A DNA stretch of 12,528 nt from Alphaproteobacteria bacterium (GTDB lineage: Bacteria; Pseudomonadota; Alphaproteobacteria; Kiloniellales; JAKSDN01): contig JAUVQB010000008.1 of the NCBI GenBank assembly GCA_030598385.1, positions 1 through 12,528 of the forward strand. The letters are read 5' to 3'. A program made the translations under genes and the position numbers. Below are positions 1 through 6,832 of this stretch, in pieces (within the stretch, counting starts at the first letter, position 1; each line of letters opens with the position of its first letter). Under the pieces are notes generated by a model. The model made no database searches, was not told where the DNA came from, and was given only the letters and a program-made list of their open reading frames with translations.

Positions 1-518
1 ATGGGACTCAACAAAAGCGGGGGAAAGCCGCCGTCGCGCGTGGTGTTGGCAATAATGTTGCGCAGGAAGGGGAACAGGTAACGCGGCACCTCGACCATGA
101 GGGCGCGCTCCAGCTTGTCCTCTGACAGGGTTTCGTCGACCACGGCCTGGGCGGCGTATTGAAGTTCGACGATGAAGGCGGCGGTCTCTCGAAAGGTGGC
201 GGAGACATAGAGGCTCAAAACCACCTCGTGGGTGTTGTCCTCGATGGCATTCGCCGCGATGTCGACGCTGACCTTCAATTCCGGGCCTTCGTCTCTGTAA
301 GCGCTGAAAATCCCTGGGGCGTTCGGATTCTCGAACGATAAGTCCTTGATGTATTGCCGAGTTATGGACAGTGGGGCGTGGAGATCGGAGGATTGACTGT
401 CTTGGGCGGGTCGAGTCCTTGCGCCCGAGTCCTCGCCACTGGTGTCCCCGCCACTGGTGTCCCCGCCACTGGTGTCCTCGCCCTGGGGCGCCGCGTCGGT
501 GGCGGGCTCTTCGTTCAT
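1..518 (-). CDS. secB: Protein-export chaperone SecB (3' end truncated by window edge)
   Basis: SecB is the cytosolic tetrameric chaperone that keeps preproteins unfolded and hands them to SecA for Sec export. I translated 172 complete codons on the minus strand. The SecB core begins near residue 50 with ITRQYIKDLSFENPNAPGIF, continues through EVVLSLYVSATF, and reaches the conserved FPFLRNIIANTTRDGGFPPL near the left edge; roughly the last 10-20 residues are cut off. The ATG at 518 has AGAGGA 8 bases upstream (527-532), and there is no other in-frame ATG before the core. Residues 1-49 form a long, acidic, Gly/Ser/Thr-rich tail made partly of a tandem repeat (DTSGG units), longer than usual for alphaproteobacterial SecB. 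It is probably the last gene of an operon with the histidine phosphatase and fxsA, 29 bases downstream of the former. Confidence 0.95.
   Translation of the reverse strand, partial: MNEEPATDAAPQGEDTSGGDTSGGDTSGEDSGARTRPAQDSQSSDLHAPLSITRQYIKDLSFENPNAPGIFSAYRDEGPELKVSVDIAANAIEDNTHEVVLSLYVSATFRETAAFIVELQYAAQAVVDETLSEDKLERALMVEVPRYLFPFLRNIIANTTRDGGFPPLLLSP
434..478. repeat. Three 15-bp tandem repeats inside secB
   Basis: Three head-to-tail copies of the 15-base unit CGCCACTGGTGTCCC lie at 434-448, 449-463 and 464-478; the third differs only in its last base. The unit is a multiple of three, so copy-number change would keep frame. On the minus strand it encodes repeated Asp-Thr-Ser-Gly-Gly/Glu in the N-terminal tail of SecB, residues about 14-30. 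Confidence 0.95.
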
Positions 519-547
519 GTCGATCGTCCTCTATTGCCGCGGTGTGG

Positions 548-1111
548 CTAACACGCGCGCGCCGGGCTCACAACCTTCCTGGTGCTTGCGCTGACGGGGT
601 CGAAATGCAAGGCGGTGCCGTTCGCCACCTCTTCGCCCGTAAGGCCGCGGATAAATCCCCAGTGGGTCACCACGAGCAGGCGGGGCCAGTCCGCGAGTGC
701 GGCCGCGCTCTGGCGAAAATGCTCGCACCGTGCCTGAACCTCGGCGTCGCTTTCGCCCAACCGGGGCCACCAAATCTCCGGCAGGTCGCCGAGATCGAAA
801 GTCGGCCACCGGCGTCGCAGTTCGGATGCCGGAGTGCCGATATCGCATGAAAAGACGGCGTGTTCGCGGACCAGCGGCTCGACCGATACGGGAAGTCCGA
901 GCGCGTCGGCGACGACCTCAGCGGTGCGCAGGGTTCGTTTGTAGGGGCTGGCGACGATGCGACAGAGGTCGATCGCGCCAAGACGGTCCCCTGCGTCGGC
1001 GGCCTGCTGCTCGCCAGCGGCCGTCAGCACCGGGTCTTCGATGCCCGGGTCGACCCGGGTTGTGGAATAGACGGCGTTGAATTCCGATTGTCCGTGACGC
1101 AGCAGAATCAT
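548..1111 (-). CDS. Histidine phosphatase superfamily protein (phosphoglycerate-mutase-like)
   Basis: This is a 187-residue branch-1 histidine phosphatase, a cytosolic enzyme that transfers phosphate through a phosphohistidine. The RHG signature with the nucleophilic His is at residues 5-7 (LLRHGQSEFN). Other expected active-site residues are Arg59 (SPYKRT), Glu83 (VREH) and the second His150 (VVTHWGF), so the pocket looks complete. The substrate cannot be told from sequence: the protein is shorter than classical cofactor-dependent phosphoglycerate mutases (about 230-250 residues) and resembles small-molecule or broad-specificity phosphatases. The start ATG overlaps the fxsA stop as ATGA (1108-1111), which suggests translational coupling, and only a weak GGGA precedes it. 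secB follows after 29 bases. The family call is secure; the specific function is unknown. Confidence 0.93.
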   Translation of the reverse strand: MILLRHGQSEFNAVYSTTRVDPGIEDPVLTAAGEQQAADAGDRLGAIDLCRIVASPYKRTLRTAEVVADALGLPVSVEPLVREHAVFSCDIGTPASELRRRWPTFDLGDLPEIWWPRLGESDAEVQARCEHFRQSAAALADWPRLLVVTHWGFIRGLTGEEVANGTALHFDPVSASTRKVVSPARAC

Positions 1112-1635
1112 TGCGGCGGGATCCCAGCCGGTGTGTCGTCCTCGTCATCGGGTCTATCGCTCACGTCGCGAAACTCGCCCTCGATTACGCTGTCGCCGGC
1201 CCCCCGCCCGGGTCGGCCCTGACCGGGCCGGATTTCCTCGCCATCGACCCACACATGGGCCTCCGTGGCGGCCTCCGTGGCGGCCTCCATGCGGCGTGCC
1301 AGGGATCGGCGGAGCAAGTCGCGAAATCCCGGCACGAAAAGGGCGAGACCGATGGCGTCCGTCATGAATCCGGGGGTCAGCAGCAAGGCGCCGGCGATAA
1401 CCAGGCAAAAACCGTCAAACAGCTCGCGCGCCGGCAACTGGCCACGATCGAGCTGTTGACGCCCGCGCGCCAGGGTCGCCAGGCCCTGGGTCCTCAATTG
1501 CCAAGAGCCGATGGCGGCCGTCAACACCACCAGCGCCAAGGTCGGCCACAATCCAATGAAGCCGCCGATTTCAATGAACAATCCGATTTCGATCAAAGGC
1601 ACGCCGATTAAGGCGGCCAAAAGCAGGATACCCAA
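1108..1635 (-). CDS. fxsA: FxsA family membrane protein (TTG start)
   Basis: FxsA is a small inner-membrane protein; in E. coli its overproduction relieves F-plasmid exclusion of phage T7, but its normal role is not established. The 175-residue product has a hydrophobic N-terminal half with paired membrane segments (about residues 2-45: LLLAALIGVPLIEIGLF and WPTLALVVLTAAIG). A second hydrophobic stretch follows at 73-104, with the family signature LLTPGFMTDAIGLAL. The cytoplasmic tail from 110 is charged and ends in an acidic patch. The start is TTG at 1635-1633: a stop codon lies in frame 8 codons upstream, no ATG is available, and AAGAG sits 5 bases before the TTG. The tail carries a duplicated Glu-Ala-Ala-Thr segment. 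It is the first gene of the fxsA-phosphatase-secB operon. Confidence 0.93.
   Translation of the reverse strand: MGILLLAALIGVPLIEIGLFIEIGGFIGLWPTLALVVLTAAIGSWQLRTQGLATLARGRQQLDRGQLPARELFDGFCLVIAGALLLTPGFMTDAIGLALFVPGFRDLLRRSLARRMEAATEAATEAHVWVDGEEIRPGQGRPGRGAGDSVIEGEFRDVSDRPDDEDDTPAGIPPQ
1258..1287. repeat. 12-bp tandem repeat inside fxsA
   Basis: Two and a half copies of the 12-base unit CGTGGCGGCCTC run from 1258 to 1287. On the minus strand they encode Glu-Ala-Ala-Thr twice followed by Glu-Ala (residues 117-126 of FxsA), at the start of the soluble C-terminal tail. The unit keeps frame. Confidence 0.9.
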
Positions 1636-1839
1636 GCTTGCTCTTTCCCTACCAGTTTCTTATCTACGCTGTATACTTAGTGAGGCAGACGCGCCTTTGG
1701 AGGTCTGTTCGAGGCCGCCGAGGCGCCGACCGCAGGACCTCCTAGCGCGATATGATAGCAGGGTCCAGGAATCACACACCGTTCGTGCGCTGCGTCCGCC
1801 TAGGCATGCCGCGGTGAGTTTTGGTTGGAATTTGGCCTA
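1636..1839. promoter_or_regulatory. Divergent intergenic region between fxsA and the TimA-like gene
   Basis: This stretch of about 204 bases separates two outward-facing operons and should hold promoters for both (inference from gene direction). I see no convincing gene or RNA in it. On the plus strand TATGAT (1751-1756) is a plausible -10 element, but only a poor -35 candidate (CCGACC, 1726-1731) lies upstream. TATACT/AGTATA at 1672-1677 is the other AT-rich spot, close to fxsA. A 7-base inverted repeat flanks the middle (see separate entry). Exact promoter positions are not supported. Confidence 0.4.
1699..1742. repeat. Inverted repeat GGAGGTC...GACCTCC in the divergent promoter region
   Basis: GGAGGTC at 1699-1705 is exactly complementary to GACCTCC at 1736-1742, with 30 bases between. 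It ends about 8 bases before the possible TATGAT -10 element. It could be a two-half-site operator or simply chance in GC-rich DNA; seven bases is not strong evidence. Confidence 0.3.
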
Positions 1840-2535
1840 ATGGGCGACGGTATCCAGTTTCTCGACATCATTCTATTTGCCGCCATCGCGGCGTTCCTGG
1901 TGCTGCGGCTGCGCAGCGTCCTCGGGCGGCGTAGCGGTCAAGACCGGGCGCCCAAGTACGATCCCTTCCGCAAGCGTGGCGCGGAAGACGCTGGCGAGGA
2001 CAAGGTCATTGCCCTGCCGGACCGCGGCCCTCAGGCAGAGCCTCAAGGGGCCGGCAAGACGGCGGAAGATGCCGAGGGCAGCCCGCTCGAGCAGGGCCTG
2101 ACGCAAATCAAGCTGGCCGACCGCAGTTTCGAGCCCGAGGGCTTCGCCGACGGCGCAAAAGTCGCCTTCGAGATGGTCATCGCCGCTTTTGCCGGCGGCG
2201 ACACCAAAACCCTGCGGCCACTCTTGAGCAACGACGTCTACGAGGACTTCGCCGGGGCGATCAAGGCGCGCATCGACAAAGACGAAACGCTCGAAAGCAC
2301 CCTGGTCGGGATCTCCGAGGCCGAAATCATCGAAGCGGAGCTGCAGGGCAAGACCGCTTTCGTCACCCTCAAGTTCGTCTCGGAACAGATCCACGTGACG
2401 CGCGACGCCGAGGGCGAAGCGGTCGACGGCGACCCGGGCGGCGTTGCGACGGTCACCGATATCTGGACCTTCGCGCGCAACACCCGAAGCCGCGATCCCA
2501 ATTGGACCCTGGTGGCCACGGGCGCCTCGAATTGA
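1840..2535 (+). CDS. TimA / Tim44-like domain protein
   Basis: This 231-residue protein has one N-terminal membrane segment (about residues 7-23, FLDIILFAAIAAFLVLRLRS). The short motif LRLRSVLGRR follows, then a charged low-complexity linker (about 33-85), then a Tim44-like domain (about 87-228) with FADGAKVAFEMVIAAFA, LRPLLSNDVYEDF and a WTFAR...NWTLVATG ending. Bacterial Tim44-like proteins are the likely ancestors of the mitochondrial import-motor anchor and are inner-membrane anchored with the domain in the cytoplasm; their bacterial role is only partly known. I chose the ATG at 1840 because the family typically begins about 7-10 residues before this helix. A TTG at 1825, with GGTGAG 6 bases upstream, is an alternative adding five residues. 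mltA follows closely on the same strand. Confidence 0.9.
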   Translation: MGDGIQFLDIILFAAIAAFLVLRLRSVLGRRSGQDRAPKYDPFRKRGAEDAGEDKVIALPDRGPQAEPQGAGKTAEDAEGSPLEQGLTQIKLADRSFEPEGFADGAKVAFEMVIAAFAGGDTKTLRPLLSNDVYEDFAGAIKARIDKDETLESTLVGISEAEIIEAELQGKTAFVTLKFVSEQIHVTRDAEGEAVDGDPGGVATVTDIWTFARNTRSRDPNWTLVATGASN

Positions 2536-2577
2536 CGCTTGCGCCGGCCCGGCCGGCCTGATCTCTTGCCTAGCATC

Positions 2578-3822
2578 ATGATCTGGAGTCGCCGGATCTC
2601 ACTGCGCGGCCGGGGTTTCGGAGTCTTGGGGCTCGTGGCCGTCTGCACGGCGTTTTGGCTGGTTTCCTGCGAGCGCCGAGCGAGCGAGGCGCCGCCGGAA
2701 GCCCTGCCGGACCGCCTGACCCTGACGCCGGTCGCCTTCGCCGCCCTGCCCGGCTGGTCGGAAGATTCCCACGCCGACGCCTTGCCCGCTCTGTTGCGCT
2801 CCTGCGGGCGCCTTTCGGGCGTTTCCAACGCTCGCGAGCTCGGGCCGCAAGGTCCGTCCGGGCCGGTCGCCGGCACCGTGGCCGATTGGCGGGAAGCTTG
2901 CGCCGCCTTGCAAACCCTTTCCGAACACGACGATGCCGCCCTCAGATCCAGCCTCGAACGGAATTTCACGCCCCTGGCGGTGGGCAACAACGAGCGGATG
3001 ACCGGCGTGTTCACCGGCTATTACGAGGCCGAGCTGCGCGGCGCCCTTGAACCGGATGAGCGCCACGGCTGGCCGCTCTACGCCAAGCCGCCTGACCTCG
3101 TGACCGCAGATCTCGGCACTTTTCGCGCCGATTTGGAGGGCGTCCGCCTTTCCGGCCGGGTCGAAAACGGCCGCTTGGTGCCCTACCGCGACCGGGCCGA
3201 GATCGAGGACGGCGCGTTGGCGGACGAAGGCCTCGAGTTCATCTGGATCGACGATCCGGCCGATGCCTTTTTCCTCCACGTCCAGGGCTCCGGGCGGGTC
3301 ATCCTGAGCGACGGCCGGGTCGTGCGCGTCGGCTTCGCAGCCACCAACGGCCTGCCGTTCACGGCTATCGGCCAAGTCCTGCTCGATGAGGGCAAAGTGG
3401 CGCCGGGCCAAGCCTCGGTACAGGGCATCCGCGACTGGATGCGGGCCAATCCGGAGGAGGCCCGGGAGGTGATGCGGCGCAACCGGCGCTTCACGTTCTT
3501 TCGCATCATCGAGGGCGAGGGGCCGATCGGCGGCCACGGCGTGCCGCTCACGCCGGGGCGCTCGCTCGCGGTCGATCCCGCCTTCATGCCGCTCGGCGCG
3601 CCGGTCTGGCTCGACACGACTTGGCCGGGCGAGGATGCCCCGCTACGCCGGCTGATGGTGGCCCAGGACATCGGCGGCGCCATCACGGGGCCGGTGCGGG
3701 GCGACTTTTTCTGGGGCTACGGCGAAGAGGCGCTCTACTACGCCGGCCGTATGAAACAAACGGGGCGCTACTTCCTCTTGCTCCCGAATGCGGTTGCCCA
3801 GCGCTACGCCACCACGAGCTAA
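2578..3822 (+). CDS. mltA: Membrane-bound lytic murein transglycosylase A (lipoprotein)
   Basis: MltA cleaves peptidoglycan between MurNAc and GlcNAc, forming 1,6-anhydro-MurNAc, from the inner face of the outer membrane. The 414-residue product starts with a lipoprotein signal: Arg-rich start, hydrophobic core at 14-29 and lipobox LVSC with Cys31. Glu at the next position favours outer-membrane sorting. Family landmarks are VFTGYYEAEL (144-153), HVQGSGRVILSDG (234-246) and the C-terminal 3D domain MVAQDIGGAITGPVRGDFFW (360-379). Asp364 sits where the catalytic Asp of E. coli MltA (Asp308) is expected. The ATG at 2578 gives a sensible signal peptide although no clear ribosome-binding site precedes it; TTG codons at 2539 and 2566 are in frame but would extend the signal oddly. 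It lies 42 bases after the TimA-like gene. Confidence 0.95.
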   Translation: MIWSRRISLRGRGFGVLGLVAVCTAFWLVSCERRASEAPPEALPDRLTLTPVAFAALPGWSEDSHADALPALLRSCGRLSGVSNARELGPQGPSGPVAGTVADWREACAALQTLSEHDDAALRSSLERNFTPLAVGNNERMTGVFTGYYEAELRGALEPDERHGWPLYAKPPDLVTADLGTFRADLEGVRLSGRVENGRLVPYRDRAEIEDGALADEGLEFIWIDDPADAFFLHVQGSGRVILSDGRVVRVGFAATNGLPFTAIGQVLLDEGKVAPGQASVQGIRDWMRANPEEAREVMRRNRRFTFFRIIEGEGPIGGHGVPLTPGRSLAVDPAFMPLGAPVWLDTTWPGEDAPLRRLMVAQDIGGAITGPVRGDFFWGYGEEALYYAGRMKQTGRYFLLLPNAVAQRYATTS

Positions 3823-3830
3823 GCATGCCC

Positions 3831-3885
3831 GGCGCCAAATGCGACCGACCACGGGCCGCTCTCCCTTGCATTTCGAGCCGGCGCC
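3831..3885. repeat. Imperfect inverted repeat between mltA and lutA
   Basis: GGCGCC-AAATGC at 3831-3842 is answered by GCATTT at 3868-3873 and, after a 6-base bulge, by GGCGCC at 3880-3885. An RNA stem is possible, but the loop is 25 bases and no T-run follows, so it does not look like a standard intrinsic terminator. It lies in the 105-base gap upstream of lutA, which otherwise shows no gene. Confidence 0.3.
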
Positions 3886-3927
3886 GGATCATTCTTGGCA
3901 GCGGAATTCACCTCGGGCTCAGCAAGC

Positions 3928-4698
3928 ATGGCCAAGGACTCACCCGTCGTCGGGCTTTTCGTCACCTGCCTGGTCGACCTCGTTCGCCCGAGCGTGGGCC
4001 TGGCGGCGGTCAAGCTGCTGGAGGCGGCCGGCTGCCGGGTCGAGGCGCCGCGGTCGCAGACCTGCTGCGGCCAGCCGGCCCATAACTCCGGCGACCGGGC
4101 CAATACCAGGGCCGTCGCGGCCCAGGTGATCGCCGCCTTCGAGGGCTTCGATTATGTGGTCGTGCCGTCGGGCTCCTGCGCCGGCATGATCAAGCACCAC
4201 TATCCCGCCCTGTTCGACGATGATCCGGGCCTGCGCGCCAGGGCGGAGGCCGTGGCCGAGCGCACCCACGAGCTGGTGTCGTTTCTGACCGATGTGCGCG
4301 GCCTCGATCGGGTCGCGGCGCGCTACGACGGCCGGGTGACCTACCACGATTCCTGCTCGGGCCTGCGCGAGCTGGGCATCAAGTCGCAGCCGCGCGCCCT
4401 GCTGGCCTCGGTCGACGGCCTGAGTTTGCAGGAGATGGCGGATTGCGAGGTCTGTTGCGGTTTCGGCGGCACTTTCTGCGTCAAATACCCCGATATCTCC
4501 AATCAAATGGTCGGCGAGAAGGCGGACGCCATAGAGGCGAGCGGCGCCGATACCCTCTTGGCGGGCGACCTTGGCTGCCTCCTCAACATGGCGGGAAAGC
4601 TGGCCCGCCAGGGATCCAGCGTACGCGTACGTCACGTGGCGGAAGTCCTGGCCGATGCCGCCGACGGCCCGGCAATCGGCCAAGGTGAGGCGGAGTGA
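3928..4698 (+). CDS. lutA: Lactate utilisation protein A, Fe-S oxidoreductase with CCG domains
   Basis: LutA is one subunit of the LutABC (LldEFG) L-lactate dehydrogenase complex, which oxidises L-lactate to pyruvate. The 256-residue protein is built of two cysteine-rich CCG-type domains that bind iron-sulfur clusters. The first has FVTCLVDLVRPSVG (11-24), QTCCGQP (45-50, Cys46/Cys47) and PSGSCAG (Cys84). The second has HDSCSGLRELG (Cys143), EVCCGFGGTFCVKYPD (Cys176/177/184) and DLGCLLNMAG (Cys217). It is close to the usual LutA length. The ATG at 3928 starts a few residues before the conserved VGLFVTC; a TTG at 3895 is an upstream alternative without a better ribosome site. Its stop overlaps the lutB start (GTGA). 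The related CCG domains of glycolate oxidase and heterodisulfide reductase subunits are less likely given the lutBC neighbours. Confidence 0.94.
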   Translation: MAKDSPVVGLFVTCLVDLVRPSVGLAAVKLLEAAGCRVEAPRSQTCCGQPAHNSGDRANTRAVAAQVIAAFEGFDYVVVPSGSCAGMIKHHYPALFDDDPGLRARAEAVAERTHELVSFLTDVRGLDRVAARYDGRVTYHDSCSGLRELGIKSQPRALLASVDGLSLQEMADCEVCCGFGGTFCVKYPDISNQMVGEKADAIEASGADTLLAGDLGCLLNMAGKLARQGSSVRVRHVAEVLADAADGPAIGQGEAE

Positions 4699-6131
4699 CG
4701 GCGATGGATACGACCTCCCCCAGCTTCAAGGAAAACGCCCGCAAGGCGATCGCCGACCCCTTGGTGGCGCGCTCGCGGGGGCATATCAAGGCGGGCTTCA
4801 TCGCCAAGCGGCGCAAAGCGGCCGACCGCTTGCCCGAGTTCGAGGCGCTGCGCGACGCCGCCCGCGACATCAAGAACCACACCCTCGCCCACCTCGACCT
4901 CTATCTGGAGCGCTACGAAGCGCAAGTCCTGGCGGCGGGAGGCCGGGTCCATTGGTGCCCGACGGCCGAGCACGCCCGCCAAGCCGTCCTGGAGATCTGC
5001 CGGGCCGCCGGCGCCCGGACCGTGACCAAGGGCAAATCGATGATCTCCGAGGAAATCGGGCTCAACGATTTCTTGGAATCCCAGGGGATCGTGCCCGTGG
5101 AGACGGATCTGGGCGAGTACATCATCCAACTCAGAAATGAGCCGCCGAGCCACATCATCGCCCCTGCGGTTCACCTTACCCGCACCGAGATCGAAGCGGC
5201 TTTCCGCTCCCATCACGATCACCTGCCGGCCGAACGCCCGCTGTCGGAACCGGCAGATTTCGTCAACGAGGCGCGCGAGATCCTGCGCCAAAAGTTTGTC
5301 GACGCCGACGTCGGGATTACCGGCGCCAACTTCCTGGTCGCCGAGACCGGCAGCTCGATCATCGTCACCAACGAGGGCAACGGCGATCTGACCCAGTGCC
5401 TGCCGAAGGTCCACATCGTCATCGCAAGCCTGGAAAAGGTGGTGCCGACGCTGGACGACGTGAACGTGATCCTGCGCGTCCTTGCCCGCTCGGCGACCGG
5501 CCAGGAGTGCTCGACCTATACCACCTTCTCCACCGGCCCGCGGCGGCCCGGCGACGCGGACGGGCCGGAGCAGTACCATGTCATCCTGCTCGACAACGGG
5601 CGCTCCAATATGCTGGGCGGCGAGTTCCAGGAGGCGCTGCGCTGCATCCGCTGCGGCGCTTGCATGAACCACTGCCCGGTCTATCACGCGGTCGGCGGCC
5701 ACGCTTACGGCTGGGTCTATCCGGGGCCGATCGGCGCGGTTCTGACGCCGGCCTTCATCGGCATCGAAAAGGCGGCGCATCTGCCCAATGCCTCGAGCTT
5801 CTGCGGCCGCTGCGAGGCGGTTTGCCCCATGCGCATCCCACTGCCGAAGATGATGCGCCATTGGCGCGAGCGCGAGTTCGAGCGCCACCTCACGCCACGT
5901 GCCGCGCGCTGGGGCCTTGGATTGTGGGCCTTTTTCGCTCGCCGGCCGCGGCTCTACCACGCGGCGACGGCGCTGGCCGGGCCGGCCTTGCGGGCGATGG
6001 CGGGCGGGCGCGGGCGGCTCCGCCGGCTGCCCCTGGCCGGGGCCTGGACCGACCACCGGGATTTCCCGGCCCCGGAGGGCCGCACGTTTCATCAGATCTG
6101 GGCCGAACGGCAGAAAGGGCGGCAGCCGTGA
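4695..6131 (+). CDS. lutB: Lactate utilisation protein B, iron-sulfur cluster-binding subunit
   Basis: LutB is the central electron-transfer subunit of the LutABC complex. The 478-residue protein has an N-terminal LUD domain (about 60-300), including VTKGKSMISEEIGLNDFLE, the GITGANFLVAETGSSIIVTN stretch at 207-226 and ECSTYTTFSTGPRRPGD. A ferredoxin-like region follows with CIRCGACMNHCPVY (Cys317, 320, 323, 327) and FCGRCEAVCPMRIPL (Cys370, 373, 377), which may share [4Fe-4S] clusters. A C-terminal tail ends in FHQIWAERQKG. The GTG at 4695 overlaps the lutA stop as GTGA, with AGGTGAGG just upstream. An ATG three codons on (4704), with GGAG 8 bases before it, is equally possible. The lutC start overlaps its stop in the same way, so the three subunits are probably translationally coupled. 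Confidence 0.95.
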   Translation: MTAMDTTSPSFKENARKAIADPLVARSRGHIKAGFIAKRRKAADRLPEFEALRDAARDIKNHTLAHLDLYLERYEAQVLAAGGRVHWCPTAEHARQAVLEICRAAGARTVTKGKSMISEEIGLNDFLESQGIVPVETDLGEYIIQLRNEPPSHIIAPAVHLTRTEIEAAFRSHHDHLPAERPLSEPADFVNEAREILRQKFVDADVGITGANFLVAETGSSIIVTNEGNGDLTQCLPKVHIVIASLEKVVPTLDDVNVILRVLARSATGQECSTYTTFSTGPRRPGDADGPEQYHVILLDNGRSNMLGGEFQEALRCIRCGACMNHCPVYHAVGGHAYGWVYPGPIGAVLTPAFIGIEKAAHLPNASSFCGRCEAVCPMRIPLPKMMRHWREREFERHLTPRAARWGLGLWAFFARRPRLYHAATALAGPALRAMAGGRGRLRRLPLAGAWTDHRDFPAPEGRTFHQIWAERQKGRQP

Positions 6132-6832
6132 ACGCGCCGGGATCGAACAGGGACGAGATATTGGCCGCCCTGCGTGGCCGCCTCCACCGGCAGGATGGCG
6201 ACGGCGGCGCGGAAGCGGTCGCGACGAGGATTGCCAAGCCAGCCCGCGGACCCATTCCGGCGCGTGGCGCGGGCGGCCACGAAGCCCGGGTGGCCCTTTT
6301 CGTCGCGATGGCCGAGGAGGTCGCCGCCAGAGTGGTCCGGGTCCCCTCGCCCGAAGCGGTGCCCGAAGCCGTCGCGGACTATCTGAAGTCGGAGAACCTG
6401 CCGGCCGAAATCCGCCTCGCGCCCGATCCGGGCCTAACGGGCCTGCCGTGGGACAGCCAGCCCCTGATGGCCGTGAGCGAGGGCCCGGCCCGCCCGACGG
6501 ACCCGGTTTCGCTCACCGGCGCCTTCGCAGGGATCGCGGAGACCGGGACGCTGATGCTGACCTCCGGCGCGGCCGGTCCGACCACGCTGAACTTCCTGCC
6601 CGAGACCCACATGGCGGTCCTCAAGGCGAGCGATATCACGGGGTGTTACGAAGACGCCTGGGACCGGCTTCGCGTTGTCCAGGGCGCGGCCCGGGACGGG
6701 GGCACGCTGCCGCGCACGGTCAACCTGATCACCGGCCCGTCGCGCACCGCCGACATCGAACAGACCATCCAATTGGGCGCCCACGGGCCGCGCCGGCTCT
6801 GCATTCTGCTGGTGGACGATGGCGAAGCCTAA
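6128..6832 (+). CDS. lutC: Lactate utilisation protein C (LUD domain)
   Basis: This is the third subunit of the LutABC L-lactate oxidation complex, a LUD-domain (former DUF162) protein. The 234-residue product shows the family features FAGIAETGTLMLTSG (133-147), TLNFLPETHMAVL (153-165) and the C-terminal GPSRTADIEQTIQLGAHGPR (203-222). I place the start at GTG 6128, which forms GTGA with the lutB stop and has AAGGG 8 bases upstream. The same frame is open far upstream across lutB, but that part is only a shadow. Residues about 20-50 are a Gly/Ala-rich variable stretch. The 3' end overlaps smr by 14 bases. Confidence 0.94.
   Translation: MNAPGSNRDEILAALRGRLHRQDGDGGAEAVATRIAKPARGPIPARGAGGHEARVALFVAMAEEVAARVVRVPSPEAVPEAVADYLKSENLPAEIRLAPDPGLTGLPWDSQPLMAVSEGPARPTDPVSLTGAFAGIAETGTLMLTSGAAGPTTLNFLPETHMAVLKASDITGCYEDAWDRLRVVQGAARDGGTLPRTVNLITGPSRTADIEQTIQLGAHGPRRLCILLVDDGEA

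Noticed and set aside
1111..1840. Plus-strand open frames over fxsA and into the divergent gap
   Set aside because: They are antisense to fxsA, and the part in the gap has no recognisable product, no ribosome site and no continuation into the TimA-like gene frame.
2539..2577. Earlier TTG starts for mltA (2539, 2566)
   Set aside because: They add a Pro/Arg-rich stretch before an already complete lipoprotein signal and lack ribosome sites; the ATG at 2578 is preferred.
4632..6092. 486-codon minus-strand open frame opposite lutB
   Set aside because: It is fully antisense to a lutB gene with intact Fe-S motifs; no motif, no ribosome site, typical GC-rich shadow.
5396..6127. Upstream extension of the lutC frame through lutB
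   Set aside because: It lies wholly inside lutB in another frame; the family start fits the GTG at 6128 overlapping the lutB stop.
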